DNA of 10,033 bases from an uncultured Lachnospiraceae bacterium (GTDB taxonomy: Bacteria; Bacillota_A; Clostridia; Lachnospirales; Lachnospiraceae), in the NCBI GenBank assembly GCA_902766415.1, contig CACXDR010000103.1, positions 1 through 10,033 of the forward strand, given 5' to 3'. Position numbers and translations under genes: made by a program. Below are positions 6,274-10,033 of this stretch, in pieces. Position 1 is the first letter of the stretch. Every line of letters begins with the position of its first letter. The notes beneath the pieces are model-generated. The model searched no databases. It worked only from the letters and a program-made list of their open reading frames with translations, and was not told where the DNA came from.

Positions 6274-6308
6274 AGAAAGCCCCAACCATAAAACGGTTGA
6301 GGCTTTCT
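6274..6308 (-). terminator. Terminator of the DUF2828 gene
   Basis: A 14-bp stem with one mismatch (AGAAAGCC-CCAACC region, seven-base loop, complement ending GGCTTTCT) begins 19 bases after the DUF2828 stop. On the minus strand the 3' side is U-rich (CTTTCTGCTTTG). The stem is symmetrical enough to work in both directions. Confidence 0.72.
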
Positions 6309-6327
6309 TAGCTCCGGCTGCCTTTCT

Positions 6328-7794
6328 TCACGCCACCCGGACCGCATCGTACCTTTCGGAGTTGATGATCCGTTCCATGGCTTCCACGGGGGTCATGCCG
6401 GCGCACTGCATGACCTGGCGGAACACTGCGGCGGACTGGCCGCCCGCGAGCTGCACGCCTGCGCGGCTTCCGTCCGCGTGGAAGACGTCATGGCGGGAGG
6501 CCACGTTCCAGAAGATGACGTTCGGGATCCGGTAGCCGCAGGAACGGAATTCCCGGGCCATCCGGCCGTAGAAGGTCCAGTCCTCGTCGCCGCACCAGTC
6601 GATCTCCATGTCGGAGATGACAATGATCGACTTCGGCAGCTCTTCGGGGGACACATGGTTCCTGACCGCGATCTCCAGCACGTTCCGGAAGGCGGCATGG
6701 AGGTTCGTGTTGTTCCCCCAGTCGTCCATGTTGATGCCGGCAAGCTTCTGCGCGAGGGTCTCCCCCGTCAGCCTGTGGACGCGGGAGGTCCCGGAGAATG
6801 ACATGAACAGGTCATGGTACGGGCCGATGTTCCTCTCCGCGAAGTACACGGCCAGTCCCAGGGCGGTGGCCAGGGGCCGTCCGCGCATGGAGCCGGAGGT
6901 GTCCGCGATCACAATGGCTCCGGTCCCGGGCTCCACGTAGTCGGGGAGCTGGCGCCACTGGGCTTCAAGAGCATCGTCCTCTGTGAATGCCGGCCGGAAG
7001 TCCATGTTCATGACCTTTTCCACGATGTCGTACGGGTACAGGGTCCCGGAGTGGATGGTCTCCTCCCCGGCCGCTGCCCTCCGGACAAAGTCGCTGTAGC
7101 GTTCCGCGTCATGCCTGAGGAAGGCGTTCCGGTAGATCATCATGGCCCGCGACGGGACGGCGGAGTACCGGATCCTGTCCCACTGTCCCGCAGACATGAG
7201 TGCCTCCACCACCCCGATCTGCTTCCGCATGGCCCGCACCAGGCGCTTGAACTCGTATACAGAGTAGCCGAGCCTCCGCGCCGTCAGGATGCCGAGCCTC
7301 CGGGTAGCTTCCGAGGAAGCATCAGCAGTCTTGATCCACTTTGCCAGAAGGGAGACGGCATTCCCCTCCGCGAGGTTTCTGCGGTCCTCCTCGAACTGCC
7401 GCTTCATGGCAGCCCACATTTCATGCTCCATGGGCGTGCCGATGAGGCAGTACAGGTCATCGTAGCGCCCGTACACGCCGATGAGGTCCAGATTCAGGCG
7501 CAGCGCTTCGGGATGGCGCTCCGCCATGTACTTAAGGATCGCGCGGAAGGTCCGGCGCTCTCCCAGACCGCCGCGCACATCACGCGCGTAGAACACGGTC
7601 TTCGCCGCGAACAGCGGGTCCGCCTTCCATGCCTCAGAGAAAAGACGCAGGATCCGCGCTTCCTCCGCCCCGCGAAGGGCGCCGGCCGTGCTGAAGAAAT
7701 CGAGCCGCGCGTCGCCCGTGGTGTTCAGCGCCACAGCTCCGTTTTCAGTTCTTGTAAATGCGGCATTCTTCGCTGCCGCCTCGGCGAAATTCAT
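6328..7794 (-). CDS. DUF2828-type vWA protein with Ro60-like architecture
   Basis: A 488-residue protein. Residues 17-34 (ENGAVALNTTGDARLDFF), 67-83 (VFYARDVRGGLGERRTF), Y108-GRYDDL and 213-229 (VPSRAMMIYRNAFLRHD) are signatures I associate with DUF2828 (PF11443): a helical, probably HEAT-like N-terminal region. A von Willebrand A domain follows from about 292, with a complete MIDAS: D298-T-S300-G-S302, Thr363 (NNTN) and Asp395 (ISDMEID). Ro60/Rsr proteins have the same order, a helical ring then vWA, and bind Y RNAs; this protein lacks recognisable TROVE motifs, so similarity is architectural. The start at 7794 has AGGAGG at 7 bases. A tRNA-like RNA structure lies just upstream, and a U-tract terminator follows. 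It is probably a soluble RNA- or protein-binding factor. Confidence 0.82.
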   Translation of the reverse strand: MNFAEAAAKNAAFTRTENGAVALNTTGDARLDFFSTAGALRGAEEARILRLFSEAWKADPLFAAKTVFYARDVRGGLGERRTFRAILKYMAERHPEALRLNLDLIGVYGRYDDLYCLIGTPMEHEMWAAMKRQFEEDRRNLAEGNAVSLLAKWIKTADASSEATRRLGILTARRLGYSVYEFKRLVRAMRKQIGVVEALMSAGQWDRIRYSAVPSRAMMIYRNAFLRHDAERYSDFVRRAAAGEETIHSGTLYPYDIVEKVMNMDFRPAFTEDDALEAQWRQLPDYVEPGTGAIVIADTSGSMRGRPLATALGLAVYFAERNIGPYHDLFMSFSGTSRVHRLTGETLAQKLAGINMDDWGNNTNLHAAFRNVLEIAVRNHVSPEELPKSIIVISDMEIDWCGDEDWTFYGRMAREFRSCGYRIPNVIFWNVASRHDVFHADGSRAGVQLAGGQSAAVFRQVMQCAGMTPVEAMERIINSERYDAVRVA

Positions 7795-7826
7795 AGTCTT
7801 TCCTCCTTTCTACCTGTCTTTTGTTC

Positions 7827-7926
7827 ATGACCCTTTTGTCCTGCGGATTCGAACCGCCTTCAGATACTGCCGCATCTGTCCTGCCAGAAAAGAATGATCT
7901 GCTGTCAGGGTCACAGTTTTCAGGAC
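7827..7926 (-). ncRNA. tRNA-like structured RNA upstream of the DUF2828 gene
   Basis: On the minus strand, in order: a 5' closing arm (GTGACCC, 7914-7908); a D-arm-like hairpin (TGACAG/CTGGCA with one mismatch, 7907-7882); an anticodon-arm-like hairpin with a 5-bp stem CAGAT/ATCTG and 8-base loop (7878-7861); a T-arm-like hairpin GCGG-TTCGAAT-CCGC (7857-7843); and a 3' closing arm GGGTCAT (7833-7827). An alternative closure pairs GTCCT (7926-7922) with AGGAC (7842-7838) directly against the T-arm, as in true tRNA. There is no GG in the D loop, no CCA and no standard acceptor stem, so it is not a working tRNA. Bacterial Y RNAs (YrlA) are tRNA mimics next to Rsr genes; that parallel is inference. 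It may be a free RNA or part of the mRNA leader. Confidence 0.6.
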
Positions 7927-7980
7927 GCGTTTTTTTCACATTTTTACTATGTCGGATGAAGTGCTGCTGTCAGCGTCCCT
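7922..7980 (-). other. Second stem module and possible promoter before the tRNA-like RNA
   Basis: On the minus strand GGGACGC (7979-7973) pairs with GCGTCCT (7928-7922), enclosing a small GCTG/CAGC hairpin and an ACAT/ATGT hairpin. The 14-mer at 7977-7964 repeats at 7912-7899 with one change. The same stretch contains CTGACA (7973-7968), 5 of 6 to a -35, with weak -10 choices at 7951-7946 (16-base gap) or 7949-7944 (18-base gap). It could thus be a promoter for the RNA, a structured leader, or both. Confidence 0.35.
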
Positions 7981-7994
7981 GAAGATGATCGGTC

Positions 7995-8240
7995 TCAGGC
8001 GCACATGTCCTTGCGGACACGTACGACGATGATCTCGTCCATGGTGACGTCCAGCATGACTGCCAGGATCACCAGGTTGTCGATCGTGGGCAGCGCGGTC
8101 CCGTGGATCCACTTGTAGATCGCCTGAGGGGTCGCGAAGCCGAATACCTTCTGCATGTCCCTTACGGACAGCCCTGCCTGCTGCCTCAGCCTGTCGATGT
8201 TGCGACCGGTCGCGGCAGTGTCAATGAAGGGAAACTCCAT
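7995..8240 (-). CDS. Small XRE-family helix-turn-helix regulator
   Basis: An 81-residue protein that is almost entirely an HTH domain (ATGRNIDRLRQQAGLSVRDM at 10-29, then the recognition helix region FATPQAIYKWIHG at 35-47). LPTIDNLVILAVMLDVTMDEIIV follows. The pattern MEFP-ID--ATG-NI--LR---GLSVRD is common in Lachnospiraceae and other Clostridia as a stand-alone small regulator; its targets are generally unknown to me. The start at 8240 has GGAGG 9 bases upstream; the in-frame Met at 8288 gives only a low-complexity basic extension. The gene lies between two structured RNA regions, and no terminator separates it from the tRNA-like RNA and DUF2828 gene, so cotranscription is likely. It may control this locus. 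Confidence 0.87.
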   Translation of the reverse strand: MEFPFIDTAATGRNIDRLRQQAGLSVRDMQKVFGFATPQAIYKWIHGTALPTIDNLVILAVMLDVTMDEIIVVRVRKDMCA

Positions 8241-8254
8241 GGTTTTATTCCTCC

Positions 8255-8281
8255 TTTTTCTGCTGCGTTTTTTCTGCTGTG
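8255..8281. repeat. Two tandem 13-mers before the XRE start
   Basis: TTTTTCTGCTGCG (8255-8267) and TTTTTCTGCTGTG (8269-8281) differ at one base. On the minus strand they form the A-rich leader just before the XRE ribosome site. A TTGACA (-35 consensus) lies at 8288-8283, but no -10 stands at usable distance from it. Confidence 0.5.
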
Positions 8282-8291
8282 CTGTCAATAG

Positions 8292-8331
8292 AAAGAAAAA
8301 TGCCGCCTTGTCCGGCGGACAGGCGGCATTT
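8292..8331 (-). terminator. Strong intrinsic terminator upstream of the XRE gene
   Basis: AAATGCCGCC and TTGTCC pair with GGACA and GGCGGCATTT around a GGC loop, giving 15 pairs with one bulged T. On the minus strand a U-rich run (UUUUUCUUUC) follows at once. It would end the transcript from the promoter at 8594-8622 before the XRE gene, or act as an attenuator for it. Confidence 0.87.
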
Positions 8332-8587
8332 CGGTCGTTTACCTGAGGTCAGTATGCTTTTCCGGTACGCGCGCCACGCGCGGCCGGATGCACAGACCCG
8401 CCTTGTCCGGTTTCTGGAAGGCACGGGAAATCAAGCTGTCCCCGGTTCGAGCCGAATGACAGAGCTTCCCTCTTAGCATCACTTGGGCAGTATGAATTTT
8501 TGAACTTGCGTGAATACATCTTAAACATGGTTCATGCCGCGCTTCGTGCGCTTTCCTTTCCGGACCGTGGGTCCTTTTTTTCTTGCA
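8292..8587 (-). ncRNA. Putative structured non-coding RNA or long leader, about 290 bases
   Basis: The region has a good promoter at one end, a strong terminator at the other and no convincing coding frame. It is rich in stems: GGACC-CAC-GGTCC near the 5' end (8574-8562), GCGC-ACGAA-GCGC (8551-8539), a long interrupted hairpin at 8425-8470 (GGG, AAGC, TGTC and CGG steps), and a CGCGCG-CCA-CGCGCG stem inside CCGG repeats (8361-8388). I do not recognise it as RNase P RNA, tmRNA, 6S, SRP RNA or a T-box. It could be a free small RNA or an attenuator-type leader of the XRE/DUF2828 set. The reading is by eye, so individual stems are uncertain. Confidence 0.5.
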
Positions 8588-8593
8588 GAAAAT

Positions 8594-8622
8594 AATATAA
8601 CACTGAATGACCGGATTGTCAT
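8594..8622 (-). promoter_or_regulatory. Promoter of the putative non-coding RNA
   Basis: On the minus strand ATGACA (8622-8617, 5 of 6 to the -35 consensus) and TATATT (8599-8594, 5 of 6 to the -10) are separated by 17 bases. This is the best-matched sigma-70-type promoter in the window. Transcription would start near 8587. Confidence 0.7.
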
Positions 8623-8625
8623 TCA
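8604..8625. promoter_or_regulatory. 22-base operator-like palindrome on the RNA promoter
   Basis: TGAATGAC-CGGATT-GTCATTCA has perfect 8-bp arms and a 6-base spacer. It covers the -35 box and most of the promoter spacer, so a bound dimer would block polymerase. The neighbouring XRE protein is an obvious candidate binder, but nothing in the sequence proves it. Confidence 0.55.
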
Positions 8626-8684
8626 ACTGATGGTATAAATTCCGCGGAGCGTGGAGTGTTTGCCCACAGGGGCGAAGAGCTTTT

Positions 8685-8713
8685 CCGCCGGGGTAAAGAG
8701 CATTTACCGGCGG
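8685..8713. other. Hairpin across the nitroreductase stop codon
   Basis: CCGCC and GGTAAA pair with TTTACC and GGCGG around a GAGCA loop, with a two-base bulge. The stop codon (8704-8706) lies in the stem. No U-tract follows on the minus strand, so it is a weak terminator at best, or an mRNA 3'-end stabiliser. Confidence 0.45.
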
Positions 8714-9219
8714 ACCTTCGTCCAGTCGGCGTCCTCCGGCGTAAGGGGTCTCAGCTCCTCTGCCGGGACTCCAAGCGCAAGCAGGCCGACCGTCCGCATA
8801 TTCCCGGGGACAGAAAGGATCTCCCGCGCGTTCTCCTCCGCGTCCTTCCCGGATGCGTCGGTGCGGAGATGCAGCTGCACCCAGCAGCAGCCGATCCCCT
8901 CCTCCACCGCCTTCAGCATCATGTACGTCATCGCGATCGAGCAGTCCTCGACCCAGGTATCCGCCCTGCCGCTGTCGCCGAACACCGCGACCGCGGCGCT
9001 GCAGCCGGCAACCATGGAGGCGCCGGAGCTCTTTGCCACGGACAGCTTTTTCAGGGTCTCCGGATCCCGGACCACGTAGAATTCGCAGGGCTTCAGGTTC
9101 CGGCTGGTCGGTGCCAGGAGCCCCGCCTCGAGGATCCTGTCCAGGGTTTCCGCGGGGATGTCATCCCCCGTATACCTGCGGACGCTCCGTCTTTTAAGCA
9201 TGATCTCCCTTAATTCCAT
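8704..9219 (-). CDS. Nitroreductase-family flavoprotein
   Basis: A 171-residue protein of the FMN-dependent nitroreductase superfamily. Visible signatures are the N-terminal KRRSVRRYTGDDIP (9-22), which contributes to the FMN phosphate site, then LEAGLLAPTSRNLKPCEFYVV, and the central WVEDCSIAMTYMMLKAVEEGIGCCWV. It ends with LLALGVPAEE, the usual closing strand region. Members use NAD(P)H to reduce nitro-compounds, quinones or flavins; the natural substrate is not deducible. At about 170 residues it is of the short class common in anaerobes. The ATG at 9219 is 3 bases after the HAD gene stop, and its GGAGG ribosome site lies in the last HAD codons, so translation is probably coupled. Confidence 0.93.
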   Translation of the reverse strand: MELREIMLKRRSVRRYTGDDIPAETLDRILEAGLLAPTSRNLKPCEFYVVRDPETLKKLSVAKSSGASMVAGCSAAVAVFGDSGRADTWVEDCSIAMTYMMLKAVEEGIGCCWVQLHLRTDASGKDAEENAREILSVPGNMRTVGLLALGVPAEELRPLTPEDADWTKVRR

Positions 9220-9222
9220 CGC

Positions 9223-9837
9223 TTACTCCTCCTTAAACGTGACGCCGTTCTCCTTAAGCTCCCGGACCAACGCTTCGCTGTCTGTATACACGATCCCGCT
9301 GAAGCCAAGCTTCCGGGCCGCGTCGACATTTTCCGCCGTGTCGTCAATAAAAACGCACTCCTCCGCCCGGAGACCGTACGTTTTGAGGAAGCTCAGGTAC
9401 ATTTCCGGGTCGGGCTTGGTCCGGCCTACCCGGAAGGAGACCACGCCGCCGTCCATATAAGGCATGAACGCAAGGGACTCCGCGCACTCGTCGTAGGCCT
9501 TTTTCGAATAGTTGGAGAGGTAGTACACGCCGTAGCCCGCCTCCTTCAGCGCCTTCACGAGAGGGATGGCATACGCGCGGATGGTGAGCATACCTTCCAC
9601 GCTTGAGAACGCCTTGAAAAGCGCGTCCTCGATCTCCGGGTCCACGCTTGCGAAGCCCCTGAGCGTCTCCTCCTCGGTAAGCTCGCCCCGCTCGAACCTC
9701 CCCCAGTAAGGGGTCATGACGGACGCTTTCAGGATGCGCCGGATCATGGTGCCGTCGAAGCCCTTTGCCCCGAGAAATTCCTTCACGTTGAAGTCCGCGA
9801 GGACGCCGCCGATGTCAAATACGATGTTCCTGATCAT
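9223..9837 (-). CDS. HAD-superfamily hydrolase, YihX-like
   Basis: A 204-residue HAD subfamily IA phosphatase. Motif I is F7-D8-I-G-G-V, with Asp8 as nucleophile; the usual second Asp is replaced, as in E. coli YihX (FDLGNV), so this is not a defect. Motif II is L107-S108-N-Y-S, motif III Lys141 (GRTKPDPEMY) and motif IV F-I-D165-D166. A helical cap domain lies between about residues 16 and 85. YihX dephosphorylates glucose-1-phosphate; here the substrate is unknown, probably a small phosphorylated sugar or metabolite. The start at 9837 has AAGGAAG about 6 bases upstream. It is 75 bases after the partial gene, with a GC-rich stem (CCGCGC/GCGCGG) but no U-tract between, and is coupled to the nitroreductase gene. 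Confidence 0.93.
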   Translation of the reverse strand: MIRNIVFDIGGVLADFNVKEFLGAKGFDGTMIRRILKASVMTPYWGRFERGELTEEETLRGFASVDPEIEDALFKAFSSVEGMLTIRAYAIPLVKALKEAGYGVYYLSNYSKKAYDECAESLAFMPYMDGGVVSFRVGRTKPDPEMYLSFLKTYGLRAEECVFIDDTAENVDAARKLGFSGIVYTDSEALVRELKENGVTFKEE

Positions 9838-9912
9838 ACTGCTTCCTTTCTTATTCCTGTGCGGGACGATATTCCGCTTCCGCTGCTTCCTGCCCCGCGC
9901 GGGCGGCGCGGC

Positions 9913-10033
9913 TCAGCGCTTCTTAACGCGCAGGGTCCTGAGGTATGCCTTCTGCTCCGGAGTGATCCGGAGGCTTTCCACAGCCTTCTGTATCGCCTTG
10001 TTATGGGTCCACGGGTCCAGCCGCCGCTCCTCA
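9913..10033 (-). CDS. 3' end of an unidentified gene (partial)
   Basis: The last 39 codons of a minus-strand gene that continues beyond the window. The visible C-terminus reads LDPWTHNKAIQKAVESLRIT, then PEQKAYLRTLRVKKR and a TGA stop. It is hydrophilic and helical in look with a basic end, with no motif I can assign. Codon usage is GC-rich like the neighbours. The frame runs open to the window edge. It is probably cotranscribed with the HAD and nitroreductase genes. Confidence 0.65.
   Translation of the reverse strand, partial: EERRLDPWTHNKAIQKAVESLRITPEQKAYLRTLRVKKR

Noticed and set aside
7843..7857. TTCGAAT T-arm read as a genuine tRNA gene or an integrase attachment site
   Set aside because: No complete cloverleaf with a seven-base acceptor, no GG in the D loop, no CCA-like end, no integrase gene and no second copy of the sequence in the window.
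7745..7939. 64-codon minus-strand ORF overlapping the DUF2828 start
   Set aside because: It runs through the tRNA-like structure and into the DUF2828 coding region in another frame, has a charged low-complexity sequence and no ribosome site.
8443..8454. CGGTTCGAGCCG on the plus strand as a tRNA T-arm
   Set aside because: The loop between CGG and CCG is six bases, no acceptor or anticodon arms flank it, and it lies inside a longer interrupted hairpin.
8562..8581. GGACC-GTG-GGTCC followed by T7 as a plus-strand terminator
   Set aside because: The 5-bp stem plus T-run fits, but there is no plus-strand gene to terminate; kept only as a hairpin in the minus-strand RNA.
8292..8587. Known RNA classes (RNase P RNA, tmRNA, 6S, SRP RNA, T-box leader)
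   Set aside because: I looked for their conserved cores, such as the T-box GGGTGG-ACCGCG element and the RNase P GAGGAAAGTC region, and did not find them.
8339..8626. 95-codon minus-strand ORF upstream of the XRE gene
   Set aside because: Its first codons fall in the promoter, it has no ribosome site, its composition is not protein-like, and it spans several strong stems.
1..10033. CRISPR arrays, insertion sequences, rRNA genes
   Set aside because: No regularly spaced repeats, no transposase frame and no rRNA sequence were seen.

Overview
The window looks like part of a moderately high-GC Firmicutes chromosome, probably a gut or rumen Clostridia/Lachnospiraceae relative. This rests on protein style (RpiB/LacAB-type uronate isomerase, small XRE regulators, EF-hand mini-protein), strong GGAGG ribosome sites and U-tract terminators; no taxonomic marker gene is present. 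Every convincing gene is on the minus strand, so transcription runs from high to low coordinates and the window reads naturally from right to left.

Right end (about 8.7-10.0 kb): the 3' end of an unidentified gene, a HAD-family phosphatase and a nitroreductase. The last two are 3 bases apart and probably translationally coupled.

Centre (about 6.3-8.6 kb), the most unusual part. A good promoter overlapped by a 22-base palindrome drives a roughly 290-base structured, apparently non-coding transcript that ends at a strong terminator. Next comes a small XRE regulator. A 200-base gap then contains a tRNA-like RNA: closing stem, three hairpins and a TTCGAAT T-loop. Directly after it is a DUF2828-type protein, an alpha-helical region followed by a vWA domain with a complete MIDAS. 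This layout resembles the Ro60/Rsr plus Y RNA (YrlA) arrangement, but with a different protein family. It may be an undescribed RNA-protein module.

Below the DUF2828 terminator (about 4.0-6.2 kb): a SAM methyltransferase, a Cys-rich 111-residue protein, a 79-residue EF-hand-like protein with a membrane helix (start overlapping the previous stop), and a metal-dependent cyclase-family hydrolase. An HD-domain phosphohydrolase follows at 3.4-3.9 kb, closed by two terminator-like hairpins in tandem.

Left part (0-3.1 kb): an XRE regulator behind an AT-rich promoter region rich in inverted repeats, a terminator, then uronate isomerase (uxaC) and an RpiB/LacAB isomerase resembling DhuI. These two suggest uronate and unsaturated-uronate use. 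A perfect 25-base palindrome sits on the left edge.

Limits: family calls come from reading motifs, not database searches. RNA structures were paired by eye, with no energy calculation or comparative alignment.
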